Under the pieces are notes generated by a model. That model saw only the letters and a program-made list of their open reading frames with translations, was not told the DNA's origin and did not search any database. From Sipunculus nudus (Eukaryota > Annelida > Sipuncula > Golfingiida > Sipunculidae), in the NCBI GenBank assembly GCA_026874595.1, contig CM049320.1:42296714-42360713 (forward strand): 64,000 nt of DNA, in the 5' to 3' direction. A program made the translations under genes and the position numbers. Positions 46,163 through 57,744 of this stretch are shown here, in pieces. The stretch's first letter is position 1; every line of letters begins with the position of its first letter.

Positions 46163-46303
46163 CTGTAGAGTATCAAACTGCTCCACCCTGAAGTCGTCTC
46201 TGAGGACCTGGCTGTATGCGTGGAGTTGCTGTAGTGTGCCATTCAGCCGTGAGATGGCGCGCTGTCGCTGCAGGTCCTGTGAACGACCATTCTTCTCCAT
46301 GAC
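46163..46303 (-). CDS. Unidentified coiled-coil protein, penultimate coding exon
   Basis: Exactly 47 codons, phase 0 at both ends. It begins VMEKNGRSQDLQRQRAISRL, and its heptad-like pattern continues through LQQLHAYSQVLRDDFRVEQF to DTLQ. The donor is CAG then GTAGTA. The acceptor is TTGAAG with a poor pyrimidine tract, which is the weakest point. Neighbouring exons at 48.2 and 42.5 kb match it in phase and helical character. Confidence 0.7.
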
Positions 46304-46334
46304 CTTCAACATGTAAATTACAGACATTGTCCAT

Positions 46335-46694
46335 CAACCAGGGGCGTCAATACAGGGGGGAGGGGGGAGGGAGAGGGGGAATATAACAGGGGTTGGGGTT
46401 GGGGTATATATCCCCCAACTTTTAGCAAGGGGGGGGGACGGTTAATGTAATCACCCCACCCCCCATATTTAGATAATGATATTTATATATTGAAAATGAA
46501 ATCTAATAATAATTGGAATAGTTAACACTGGTTCCATTTCGGAGTTAATTATGAAATATTATATTTTTAAACCTGGTTTTTAATTAATCTATATTGGAAC
46601 CATAAAACCTGATTTTTAAAACCTTATACTAAAATGTTAATGTAATATATTTTTTAATGTGTCACACAGACAACAATTGTTATTATTATTATTA

Positions 46695-46750
<56 letters not shown>

Positions 46751-46840
46751 TTGTGTGTATGGCCATTAAAGGTTGTCCGAACTTTGAAAACCCTCCCACT
46801 GCGAGTCATCCCCCAACCCTTGAAGATAAATTGACGCCAC
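46335..46840 (+). mobile_element. GGGGCGTCAAT MITE family, most complete copy
   Basis: It opens ACCAGGGGCGTCAATACAGG and closes AAATTGACGCCACTCCT, which are inverted ends of about 14 bp. The interior runs poly-G/poly-C, ATTTAGATAATGATATTTATATATTG, GGTTCCATTTCGGAGTTAAT, TGTGTCACACAGACAACAAT, (TTA)n (46679-46699) and (TA)n (46700-46748). It lies about 30 bp upstream of the 46.2-kb exon, inside the intron. Confidence 0.7.
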
Positions 46841-47789
46841 TCCTATTAACCGTTTCGACTGTGATTCAATGACAGCCACAAATAACACGCTCTTCTAGCC
46901 CTGATCTGTGTCGGCTGCCAAAAACGGACTGGAGGCCGCGATTATGTGGCAATTGAATTAAAGTTGATGGCATGCTTGGAATTAATTATTTATTGATTGA
47001 ATAACTGTTATCGCTTCGCCTTACTCGAGTAAAGGTAAACTTACGCATGTGAAAATTTCTTATCTGGCAGATAAAATACATTTGGCTCGGCCTACTTATA
47101 AGTAGTATGTTTTTAATGGCGTTATATTGAAAAATTCCTTATAAAATGAAAACTAACTTTCTTATAGCCCCAGACTGATATAATAATATTATATTTAATT
47201 ATATATTCCATATTCAAATATCGTTTCTTAACAAATGCTTTAGGTGTGTCATTTTGATTTGAGTAGTGTTTAATTTTTAAAGACAAACTTCACACGCGAT
47301 AAGCGGACATCTCATCCCCAATACCCATCTCTCCGCAGACCATACCTAAACGAGTTAATACAATAAAGTGTGATTGGCTTTTCTGTTATGCATACTCTTG
47401 CATTTGAATATCGATTGGAAAGTACACGTAAAGCTCTGTATGGTTCAGATTCTTTGGATTGATAGGACAATAAATTAAGGAATCATCAAACCGATGTCAA
47501 ACTATGAAAAGACATAATAATCATTCCATAATCTTAATCATAAATACATGCGTATGTTATGAATACATTTCTGTACGCAAATTGAGCCAATATGATCGCA
47601 GTGAATTAGCTGTGTGCAAGGCAGTTTTATATTGATACTGAATAAACATGTGACAGACAGGCGTTGCGTGAAAAAGAAAGCAGTTTTTACTGAATTTATA
47701 ACATCTTAAAGACCGGGAAGGAAAATGAAAACTTGAAGGGGATGAGGTGAAGAACAAACAGGCATACAGAATAAAACAGAATAAACTTG

Positions 47790-48116
47790 AAAGCACTCAA
47801 AGAGCGCAGACCTCCGCCAAGGGATGCTCCCCATTCCTTGTCGGCATTCACTTATGTGACGGTCCTTATTACCAGGTTCATTCGTGCATAAGTGAATGTA
47901 TATTTGTGAATATTTCTAAATGGCGTTGCTGAATCCGGAATCATCTGCCGGATTCACACCAAAATCTAATCTTTTTTTTTTTCATTGTTCTTATCCCATA
48001 ATGCCCTGAAAATGAGATTACGTTCATGATTACGCGATTTATGATGAGAGCAAACACAAATAAAAACACACACACGGACGGGGATGGACGCACGCACACC
48101 TGGCGGAGGCAATAAT
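47790..48116 (+). repeat. Dispersed CCTCCGCCAAG...TGGCGGAGGCAAT element, long copy
   Basis: Left end AAGCACTCAAAGAGCGCAGACCTCCGCCAAG-like; right end ACACACACGGACGGGGATGG...CACACCTGGCGGAGGCAATAA. It ends about 45 bp from the 48.2-kb exon. The CCTCCGCC and GGCGGAGG motifs at opposite ends are inverse. Confidence 0.65.
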
Positions 48117-48160
48117 CTAGAAACGTATGCGTTTCCAAATGGGTTCCCCTACTTCCTCAC

Positions 48161-48280
48161 CTTTAACATCAGGCAGAGCCTCTTGTGCTCCGTGGCGTTG
48201 ACCTGGAGCGCCCTCTTCTGGATGGCAAAACTTGTATCAGTCAGAACACTCTGGATCGAGCCCTTCCGAATCAAAACGTG
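48161..48280 (-). CDS. Unidentified coiled-coil protein, middle coding exon
   Basis: Forty codons: HVLIRKGSIQSVLTDTSFAI, then QKRALQVNATEHKRLCLMLK. The donor AAAG-GTGAGG gives phase 0 into the next exon. The acceptor is ATGCACAG (exon then begins AG, phase 1) or two bases later in phase 0. The phase 1 choice fits the 54.8-kb exon exactly. The sequence is amphipathic and helical. It belongs with 46.2 and 42.5 kb by shared strand, phase and composition. Confidence 0.65.
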
Positions 48281-48425
48281 CTCTGTGCATGCGCGTCGGT
48301 TCCGTGCTTGGGGCATAACGTGTCACAGATTGTCCCACTAAAAATTTAAGAACTCATTTCAGTTTTGATACAAAACAATAGTTACAGGACTTACATATCC
48401 ATGTACAAAGAAAATTATTAATCAG

Positions 48426-48519
48426 TGGCGTAAATTTACGTTCAAGGGTGGTGACATGACTCGTAGCCGTGGGAAGGTTATCACACAAACACACACACTT
48501 ATAAATATATATATATTAA

Positions 48520-48550
<31 letters not shown>

Positions 48551-48790
48551 CTTTTATTTTTTATGAGACATTTAAAATATATTACAATCAAGTATACTTT
48601 TTTAATAAGGTATTATGTTTCCAGTATATGTTAATGCTAAACCAGGTTTAGATATGACATTTCATAGTTAATTCAGAAATGGATCCAAAGTCTAAAATCC
48701 TTATATGATTAATATATTTAATTTCCAATACATGCACATTAATATTGTTCTATGAAAATTGGGGGAAGATTACACTGATCATTTCCCCTT
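48426..48790 (-). mobile_element. GGGGCGTCAAT MITE family, inverted copy
   Basis: Minus-strand copy. TTTCATAGTTAATTCAGAAATGGATCC and ATTTAATTTCCAATACATG are the inverse of the family core. An (AC)n/(TA)n block (48487-48551) lies on the expected side. An AGTGGCGTAAATTTACG remnant marks the outer end. Confidence 0.55.
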
Positions 48791-49077
48791 TATTTATTCA
48801 TTTATTTTTTACAACATTTTCCAGGGTAGCCTTTATCAGAATAAAATTCTGTTCACTGAAGGGTCCTGTAATACATAGAGAAATCAAACAAAATCCATTG
48901 TTTATTAGGTCCATTTAACTAAAATGACATCATACAATCAAAGAATATAAAGCGAAAACGCAGTGACGTAAGTACAGCTAAAGGTGAGGTACAAATATAT
49001 ATAGTAGTGTTATGTTTTAAAAGTATGCAACATAGTTACTAAATGCATAAAACGAGAATTGAAACACAAATAAACAA

Positions 49078-50286
49078 GTGACCCATGGGTCATGACGCTC
49101 AGCTGACTGGGAAGAGATTCGCAAAAGGAAATTTTATCATCTGAATGGTAGTATATACCCATTCAACTGAAGCATCAGATTAACCAACAGGCCAAGATTG
49201 TGTCTGTATTTATATATCTCAAAAATAGAGAAAAAATGCGTAAACTTTAAAAAAATACAGGTGGCTCCACCAGTCTGCAGAAACTAATAAAAACACTTAA
49301 TGGTCAATATCCATGCAAAGAATCATGGTGATCTCTGCATTAGTTGTTTAGATACTTTTGCATAAAATTTTCCATTATTCTGAGGGATACTTCGGAGTCC
49401 TATAGCTTGAAGGATATGGGTAACAGAGATCTAATTTCAGGTTTCCACAGACACTTTTCATGGGCCTCCTTGCATGACAAGAATGAAGATTCTAGGTCCA
49501 GTTGTTACAGTTTGTGCAACGTTAACAGATGACAGCATCCTTAAAGGTCTCAAAAATAGAGAAAAAAATCGAAAAATTGAATAAAATATAGGTGGCACCA
49601 CCAGTCTGCAGAAACTGATGAAACAATCCATAATCAATATCCATGCAAAGAATCATGGTGATCTCTGCATTAGTTGATCAGCTACTTCAGCTTTTGTATC
49701 AAATTGTCCATTATTCTGAGGGATACTTCGGAGTCAATAGCTTGAGGGATATGGGAAACAGAGACCTAATTTCAGGTTTCCACAGACCCTTTTTATGGGC
49801 CTCCTCGCATGACAAGAATGAAGATTCTAGGTCCAGTCTATACGATTTGTGCCCTGTTAACAGATGTTCACATGTTTAAAGGTCTAAAAAATAGAGAAAA
49901 AAATTCGTAAACAATCGAAAAATACAGGTGGCGCCACCAGTCTGCAGGAACTGATGGAACATCTCATGATCAATATGCATGCCAAAAATCATGACCATCA
50001 GTGATGTAGTTAATGAGATATTGAAGTTTCTGTATGAATTTTTTTACTATGGGGGGGGGGGCGGGGTACTTTGGGGCCCCATAGCTCGAAGGATATGGGT
50101 AACAGAGACCTAATTTCTGGTTTCCAAGGAGATTTTTCATCGATCTCTCAGAATGTTAAGTTACAGGATTCTTGGGTCAGCGGTTACGATTTGTGCCTGG
50201 TTAACGGACGGACAGACAGACGGACAGACGGACGACGGACAAAGAGTGATCGCTATAGCTCAGCATGACTGAAAGTCAGCTGAGCT
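49078..50286 (-). mobile_element. AGCTCAGCTGACT inverted-repeat element, full copy with three ~333-bp internal units
   Basis: Ends are GCTCAGCTGACT (49097-49108, after TGACCCATGGGTCATGAC) and AGTCAGCTGAGCT (50274-50286). Inside, GGTGGC(T/A/G)CCACCAGTCTGCAG recurs near 49260, 49592 and 49926, so the period is about 333 bp. GAT ATGGGTAACAGAGA(T/C)CTAATTTC recurs with it. A GGACAGACGG-rich run and GACAAAGAGTGATCGCTATAGCTCAG sit at the right end. No coding capacity. It abuts, and may have interrupted, the LINE relic at 50290. Confidence 0.8.
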
Positions 50287-50289
50287 AAA

Positions 50290-51640
50290 AACTACAGTGT
50301 ACAGCAGCATTTTGAGTGGAGTTATTTGACAGGAAAGCTGTTTTTCAGTTGATAGGAGGACATGATTCGGTAAATAAGCAATAAGAAAAATGTTTACTTG
50401 TTTGTTTCAAGAATTTTGACAATGTTACATGTGACAGATATAGGACGGTAATTACCTATTTCATTTAATTTACCCTTCCCTTTATATATAATGGAACTAC
50501 TCTAGCGCATTTCCAGTCATTAGGAACTACTCCAGTAGTAAGAGACTAGTTAAAAATATGCGTAAGAGAAGGAGCGAATAGATCTGTGGCATCGCATATA
50601 GAAAAAGTGCCAGACATGTTTAATAGGTCAAGGCCAGGTTTGCTTATCAGTTGTCGCAGATGATCAAGAACAGTAAGGCTATTAATTTGTGCCAAATAAT
50701 AAGTTGAATCAGAGGAACTGAGGATATGACATTGCTTTATCGAATCATGGGTATTTGTGTGTGTGTGTGTTCTTATTACGCAGGTCACCCGACTGCATAG
50801 AATGTGATAATTGTTCCATGAGGCGGGACTGCCATTTTTCAAGGCTATTTTTCTAGCTCTTTCACGACGATAAATTAACTGTTGAATGGAAAGAATGTTT
50901 CCATTCAACTGAATGACTGTTGGATGACTGTTGAGTCATTCAAGGAATTTTACGGTCACGCTTGACACGAAAGGTCATAAAAGGGGCATCCTCGTTGCAG
51001 ATAGTTTTGAATTGATCACGTCAGAGTTCCCAGGCTGAGCACTTATCGGGTATATCACAAAGACAGCGAAATGTTATACAGGCTTCAATGGCTTGTCTAA
51101 AAGCACCAAGGTCGAATCGATTATATGATCTGACAGTGACAAATTTATCTATATGTACATTATTCTTAACATAGTAATTAAGGTTTGTATAAATTATATG
51201 ATGGTCACTTGGGGACCAAGGAATAACACCAGATCAGGAATGTTTTGTTTGGCAGTTAGTAAAAATATGATCACCTCAAAGTAGAGAATGTAGGGGTTAC
51301 ACGTGCAGGACAAGAGATGAATTGATGGAGGTTAAAGGAAGATTCCAAATTTGCTAAAAAAAGGATTCCCCTTGCCACTAAAAGGGGAGGAGATATATAC
51401 CCCCCCCTTATATGACGCCCCTGCTATTAGTGATCTGTACATATCGTAAGTAAACGTTCGTATCGGTACAAACTTCTTGGGAAAACCAGTCATGTATAAA
51501 TCAGTGATGTAGTCAGGGGGAAGCCGGGAACAAAACCAAGTCCGAATCCAATACACGTAATCTTTAAAGGAACTTTTAAATGGATATATTAGATTACCAT
51601 CTTGCAATAACTCTGAATGCAGATCAATGACATACATACC
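50290..51640 (-). pseudogene. LINE relic (jockey/CR1-type endonuclease and reverse transcriptase)
   Basis: Minus-strand reading, upstream to downstream. A possible endonuclease piece (51430-51637) comes first, then SDHHIIYTNL near 51190, like the endonuclease SDH motif. A linker follows with RRERARKIALKNGSPASWNNY (about 50820-50880), typical of the region before LINE reverse transcriptases. Then come APSLTHIFN (50550) and, after frameshifts and stops, VPNDWKCARVVPLY and GNYRPISV (about 50445-50510). Many stops and frameshifts make it non-functional. The catalytic YADD region is missing, cut off where the inverted-repeat element begins. A CCCC...TATGACGCCCCTGC fragment of the GGGGCGTCAAT family sits at about 51350-51425. 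Confidence 0.6.
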
Positions 51641-51649
51641 AAATCATTA

Positions 51650-54110
51650 ATTCAGTGCCATATATTGACAATAATAATAATTATTATTATTATATCAAAA
51701 TAACAACAAGACAATAAATTGAATAAGACACAAAAATTACGTCTTCAGAAGGATATTTCTGACGAATTTTCAGGCACAGAATTATCACTTTTTTACGTGT
51801 TTTTGATACCATACTTTTTTAAGAACATTATTTTCTTTATTCAATATTTTAAAAAAAGCAGTTACAGGCCATTTATAGAAAAGGAATGAATCATTTGTTA
51901 ATTTGTCAAAGAAATGTAAAATAAAAATTTAGGTAGAAGGAAAGATGACAGAAATGTAAAAGAAAATAGAGGTATTTGTGTATATTTTTAAGATGATGTT
52001 GTTGTTAAATGGATTTTGGCTATCAGATGTGAGATTGTGGGAGATGTTGTGTTATTTTCTTTTTGTTTAAATTGCATAATATGCTTTAAGTTTAAAATAT
52101 TCAGACAAAATTATACTTATATATGGCAGATCTAATAAAAGGTATAAATTCTGAGGATTCAAAATATAGATATGTCATTGGGACTCAAAGTTATTTCAAT
52201 ATAAATAGACCTACATTTTAAAGCTAAAATGAACCAAGGAGGTGTCACGATATCAAGACAGTCTACATGAGGCCCTCACGATAATGGATCAATAAAACCA
52301 TCTTAACTCCTGAGAGCATGGTTTTCTCCGAGGGATTTAGATTTTCTTGGTGTAATTTCAATGTCTTCACAGCGGGATAAATATTTTGAGACGTAAACAG
52401 TGCAACAGCGACCCTATAACCATGACCAAGTTTAGTATTAACGAAAATCCTTGATATTATAAACACACTCTGTGCATGTAAGAGTTAAGGCATAAATGCC
52501 TGTTGAATCATTATTAAATCCACCTATTCACCTGTCTTATCTGTAGAATTTATGTGATTTCTGCCTAACTCTCTGTACATATTAATTAACGTAAGGAAAT
52601 ATCTACCAAGTAAGTTCTTATAGTACCTATGTGTCTGATGTATGACCTTGTTTATCAACAGGATGTTAGAAAACACAGAACACGCGCCCGTGTTGACAAA
52701 CAATAAAAACCATGTATAATCAAAGGATGTAAGTTGCATTTATGAGGAAATATGAAGGGCCACTAGTTGCAAAACGTCATTTGCAAAACTCTGGTTTGCC
52801 AAAGAATATCTCTTGTTGAAAGAAATTGAAACAGGGATTTTGTTTCTAGAATATCCTGTGTGTTTTTATGTGAATTTATATATTAATATATACTCATTTT
52901 TTGTTATTTTTTGTATTACATTTATGTCCCGATACAGAGCTAAAGCTTGCTATTATATAGCCTTTTTTGGTGATATCTGTAAGTATAGTTGCTACATGTA
53001 TATAGGTCTTCATAGCATTTGAAAGAACTTTTCTTGTCTACTAGAAACGAGATGGTCTGGGCCTGCATGACTTCCCGTGTCCTTACCTCCGAGTCCAAGT
53101 CCATAAAAAGAAGTCTCGAGTCCGGATTAGAGTCCGAGTATGCACTGATTCCAACGAATTTGTCGTGAACACACACACACAAACACACATAGAAAGTGGA
53201 AATAAGTTTAGGAAAACGTGGATCATGGGGGAGGGGGGGGGGGCAAGGCTATGCGCACGACAGACGTAATTTCCTAAAAGAGGTACTTCATCTAATATGA
53301 AATACTATTGCATGCGAGCGAAATAAAAATGTTTTTACACCTACCTTATTTTTAAATGTATGGGCGTACTGTTATTTATATACCGATTTATGTATAGGCC
53401 AATATAATCGGCATGATAGACCAAGGAAACCGTATAGGCCTACCAGGTAAATGACACAGAATTTCACTGCATAAATAAATACCTGAACGTGTACAGGTGA
53501 AAGCTTAGGCCTACCTTTGATTTTCAGCAGCCGTCGACACAACTTCGACAACCTACATTGATGTATACCGGCGGTAAAACAGGACGTGTAATAAAGAAAC
53601 TCCTGGCTTATATATAATCGGTCGTGTCGTCTGCTGCGACACCCACCCGCCGGATCTCGGCAACCCACAAACCCGTGCGCGCCGCCAAAATCACCGACAG
53701 CTGAAAAAAATAACCGCCTTACTCCGTAATCGGATTTGGTAGCGCCTTCGCTCTTAACCGATGCCAGGTTTTACTTCCACCTGTGGAGTTATATGTGAGC
53801 TATACCTGTTGGGACTTTGTACGTGTTGTCTGTGAGGGTATGGATTAACCCCTCTCACTCCCGGCGGACCTCTCTATATCGACTGACAGATTGACAGTCT
53901 GTCGGCCCCCGGCGGCTTACATGGAAAGAACGTACAAGTTGTATAAATGTTGACTGTGTCACCGTATAATGTCCGCTTGCTGCCTCCCACGGTGTGTATG
54001 GTATTGAAGAGCTTTAATATTTCATTTGTCTTTTCATTACTAATGTCCGGAATTTAATAATCAATAATTATGTGATAATAGTGGAGATACCGGCTACATA
54101 CAGCTGATCA
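51650..54110. other. Intron of the coiled-coil gene, mostly unassigned
   Basis: AT-rich until about 53.5 kb, then a GC-richer segment (53500-53960) with scattered CpG and no supportable exon. It could be a promoter or non-coding first exon. The 52535-52810 part is a repeat shared with 57476-57740. Confidence 0.3.
52535..52810. repeat. Dispersed repeat pair, copy 1
   Basis: TAGAATTT.TGTGATTTCTG.CTAA, GTACATATTA.T, AAGTTCTTATA..ACCT, GTATGA.CTTGTTTA.C and TTGCAAAACTCTGGTTTG occur in the same order at 57476-57740. Confidence 0.6.
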
Positions 54111-54118
54111 TGACTACA

Positions 54119-54120
<2 letters not shown>

Positions 54121-54160
<40 letters not shown>
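54121..54160. repeat. (CT)n microsatellite
   Basis: About 20 CT units, pure. Confidence 0.95.
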
Positions 54161-54165
<5 letters not shown>

Positions 54166-54467
54166 CCCTATAAAATTTTCCATCTTGGGCGATTTTGACC
54201 TAAGTATATATGTATATATGTCTTGGATTCGATTCCCGATCGCTTAAAGACAAACTTTTCTATGTACAATGTATATATATTTATTTACCACCTTGCTGTG
54301 CATTCCTTTCCTATCTTTAAGTATTGAGAGTAGAAACAGTCTGAATGATCACCTGTCTAATAAGACCACCTTTATATTATGACCACCCTTGAGCGAAGAT
54401 AATGCGTCATATAGGTTAACACCTCTTTTGGCCGGTCCCATGGATGTTCTTACTACACAGGTTACAC

Positions 54468-54475
<8 letters not shown>

Positions 54476-54507
<32 letters not shown>
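54476..54507. repeat. (GT)n microsatellite
   Basis: About 16 GT units, preceded by a short TATATA run. Confidence 0.95.
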
Positions 54508-54508
<1 letters not shown>

Positions 54509-54783
54509 CCTGTATCTGATGAATGCTGCTTGAATACCTCCATACAAAGTCACAGGACCTCATCGCCGTTTTTTATGTAGGTGCCGCTATCTAGGGGCTT
54601 TATTGTACGGGGCAATTGATCATTCAGGATCGATAATCACACATGCCCGTGCCAACAAAACGATGTATTTATTCCAGTTCCATATAGAATTGACGTATAA
54701 AAGGAATCAATCAAACAAATTTCCATACAGGAGATGTGGAGCTGTCTTTCTCACGCGTGAATGGCATTTGTTTTAGTACTTAC

Positions 54784-54838
54784 CGGTTATAGACATCATA
54801 CGTAAGTATTTTAAACTGTCATCCACTGGATGAATGCT
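54784..54838 (-). CDS. Unidentified coiled-coil protein, candidate second coding exon
   Basis: A 55-nt exon with the acceptor GTGCTCTTCTATGATCAG and a perfect donor GTAAGT. It is open as SIHPVDDSLKYLRMMSIT plus one base. Phase 0 entry matches the 60.4-kb exon. The single left-over G joins AG of the 48.2-kb exon to make Glu, giving ...MSIT-E-HVLIRKG. The small size makes chance possible, but both splice sites and both phases agree. Confidence 0.5.
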
Positions 54839-55066
54839 CTGATCATAGAAGAGCACACTGGATCATGGATCGCTACTCGATAACCAGGGGTTTAGAAGAG
54901 AGGGGGTGTAGGCCTATGTTTTTTCCCGTTTTGACTCTTGTCGGGAGGGGAACCTTCAAGCGACTCCTCCCGCCCCTGCCTTCGATCCAATTTTATCCAG
55001 ATGTGTGACGACAAATATCCAAAATATACAACCTACATATGCATGTATAAACAGGTCGCCCTTTAG

Positions 55067-55368
55067 CTAAAATTTTGGTTCTAATGCAGGCACTCACTAC
55101 GGGGAATGGGCGATTTTTACCCATTATTATAAGTTTTTAAATAAAATTTCATATGATCAGGCGATAACATGATAAATTAAGAAAGAATCGTTCTGCTAAA
55201 TAAATGACAGAAAAAAATGTTGTTTTATTTTATTGAAAGCGATGTCCGAGCGACTGGAGCTCAGAATCTATACTGAATTTTGACTGAACTCAAAAATGTC
55301 TTTCTCCTTTGTGCAGGGGGTCAAATTAACGAGCGCGGTGCCCGAGAAATCTAACATTTTTGGCCTTA
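55067..55368. mobile_element. MITE, TATGGTTCTCAGGCAC family, diverged copy 4
   Basis: Ends AAAATTTTGGTTCTAATGCAGGCAC and GGTGCCCGAGAAATCTAAC followed by TTTTTGGCCTTA are decayed forms of the family ends. The interior keeps TTTCATATGATCAGG..A and a GCTGGAGCTC-like block. Confidence 0.55.
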
Positions 55369-55929
55369 TCAAACTACATGCATTTCCCAGTTTTATTGTC
55401 CAGAGAATAAATCAAACAAATATTTCCAGTTTTATATTCTAGAGAATATAATTAAACAAAGTTAACCAGTTCTACATTCGATAGGATATAATTAACAGCA
55501 AGTAGGCCTACGTCATGCAGATGACAAAGCACAACACACAGACTAGAATAATATTAGTTGGAATCCAGGACTAGCTAATGCTCCCAAGACATGCATGCAC
55601 TAATGTAGAACTATAATAAAACCAAGCCGCTATACCAAGCCGTTCAAAATCAGGTTATTTCTGTTAACTAATCAGCTTCAGGGTAAATAATACAGTTCAA
55701 ACAGGTGAGCATACTAACACCCTCCTGATTTTGTCACACCTGTTTTCTTGTATGTTTAAACTATAGCATAAGTGTACATTGTATTAGTAATCAGTAACAC
55801 ATACATGGCGGATACAAATGTCCTCGCGTCGCTCTCGAAAATAAAGTAAAAATAATTTACATATATTTAGTTGTTTATCGAATGTGATACTTTGATATAT
55901 ATATATATGTATATATATAAATATTACTT

Positions 55930-55930
<1 letters not shown>

Positions 55931-55982
<52 letters not shown>
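55931..55982. repeat. (TA)n microsatellite
   Basis: About 26 TA units. It abuts ATGGCGGATCCAG, a phrase that also marks 62643 and seems to be a repeat boundary. Confidence 0.95.
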
Positions 55983-55984
<2 letters not shown>

Positions 55985-56167
55985 CAATGGCGGATCCAGC
56001 TAGAGGGGCCCGCAGTGCGCTCCCCCCGTTGAGCGTTAACATCTCTCATTTTATCAGTTTCTTTTCTAAGCTATTCTTAAATAATTTTCATTTTTAGACA
56101 TAATATAAGGTAAAAGGATATAAATGAACAGTTCTGTGATTTTCATTGGCTGTAAATATGTTACACA

Positions 56168-56168
<1 letters not shown>

Positions 56169-56211
<43 letters not shown>
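56169..56211. repeat. (TA)n microsatellite
   Basis: About 21 TA units. Confidence 0.95.
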
Positions 56212-56213
<2 letters not shown>

Positions 56214-56674
56214 AATACCCTTCATCCCAGGGTATTAATTAGGCTAAAAAAATTACATGCTCCAGGTGCACCCTTGACACCAAACCTACATGCACCTAAA
56301 GATTTCAACATGCAAACTGTAGTACTGTAGTGAGAAAATTTTCTGGTTAAGGAGTTTCTGTTGCTCAAAGAATAGATTGCGAATGTTTGTGATGTATATA
56401 TATAGTAAAAAATATAAGATTCTGCATCAATTTTTTTGGTTTATAATACGTGCACAGAGTGCACCCTCGGTACGATTTCTACCTGCACAAAATAAAATGT
56501 GCACGTGAGTTCCCTCTGTTTCGCACCCTGACTTCAACCGCTAACCCAGGATTAGCTTATGATCATAAGCTATGAGCTATAGATCTGGGTAATTGAATTT
56601 ATTAAGTGTATGATGATTCAATACCAACAATTTTACGCAGCTATATTCCAATATTTTGATCAAATCAATATTTT

Positions 56675-56689
<15 letters not shown>

Positions 56690-56769
<80 letters not shown>
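56690..56769. repeat. Compound (TA)n(GA)n microsatellite
   Basis: A TA tract to about 56720, then about 24 GA units. It forces open frames on both strands that are not genes. Confidence 0.95.
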
Positions 56770-56771
<2 letters not shown>

Positions 56772-57475
56772 TGTAGTCTGTACATCTTGCGTACATGACT
56801 TGTTCATCACGGACCACACGTTTGACATCCTCTGTGTGAAATTAAAAAAGGAAAAAGTCACATTAAACCCCTCGATCTATGTATATAGATTGTCTTTGTG
56901 GGGCCGGGAAAGGTGTTATGTAGCAGTATTGTTTCCTTACAAACAGTAGTGCTGTGAAGTCGTTCCGCGGGCACATGTTATTAAAGCGCATTCGATCTGT
57001 TTGATGCGCCGGTCTGTTGGCTTTCACCTCGCGTCGTGGTGCGTGGGGCACACTTTTCACAAGAACAACCATTAAGACATGGGGTCCTTCATCATAACAT
57101 GACACCAAGAAACCAAGTTAACGGCCTGTCCGCCCCACATGGTAAACATCTGTATTATATTGTGGTTAACACCGTATTATTGATAGCCAAGGACGTTTAT
57201 ACGTAATAGAAACGTAGAGGACGTCTGTCGTCTGTCACCTTTCACTGATACCGTTAATCCCTAAAGTGGACACTCCACTTGACATAGTAACCCTCTGTTG
57301 GCGTTTACCATTGACAGACATAATGTCCACGTCTGCTGTTATCGAAGGAGATATGCCAATACCTAGACTTGAGCAGAAATACAAAGCAATCTACAACCCC
57401 ATGGTGCTCTCTCAATATACGGTCCTAACGTACTGGTTCACGTTATTAATAGCTAGCTATTCACCTAGCTTTTCT

Positions 57476-57740
57476 ATAGAATTTGCGTGATTTCTGACTA
57501 ATTATTCTGTGTACATATTAGTGAATTCTAGATAATTCCTGTCGGGAAAAGTTCTTATAACACCTCTTTGACGGTTGTATGAGCTTGTTTACCCACCAGC
57601 TGTTAATAAACACAGCAATGTTAACAACTGAGAAAAAGGAACCAAAGGTGGTTGGTTGCTTTTATGCGGAAATTGAACGGTCATCAAGACGCCTTTTGCA
57701 AAACTCTGGTTTGACTTGCCGCCAGATGTCTTTGTTGAAT
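57476..57740. repeat. Dispersed repeat pair, copy 2
   Basis: Partner of 52535-52810 in the same orientation. It keeps TTTTGCAAAACTCTGGTTTGAC and the TTCTTATAACACCTC segment. Confidence 0.6.
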
Positions 57741-57744
57741 ATGT

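Noticed and set aside
53091-53160. Minus-strand exon-like piece with donor GAG-GTAAGG
   Set aside because: Composed of GGACTC-type repeats seen elsewhere; the frame has no partner exon.
54215-54245. GGATTCGATTCCCG resembling a tRNA B-box
   Set aside because: No A-box, acceptor stem or anticodon arm could be built around it.
56941-57108. Minus-strand exon-like frame (VPHAPRREVKANRPAHQT...) with donor TTT-GTAAGG
   Set aside because: Available acceptors give entry phases that do not fit the coiled-coil gene exons on either side. The segment also holds a GCGCAT/ATGCGC hairpin. Left as unproven.
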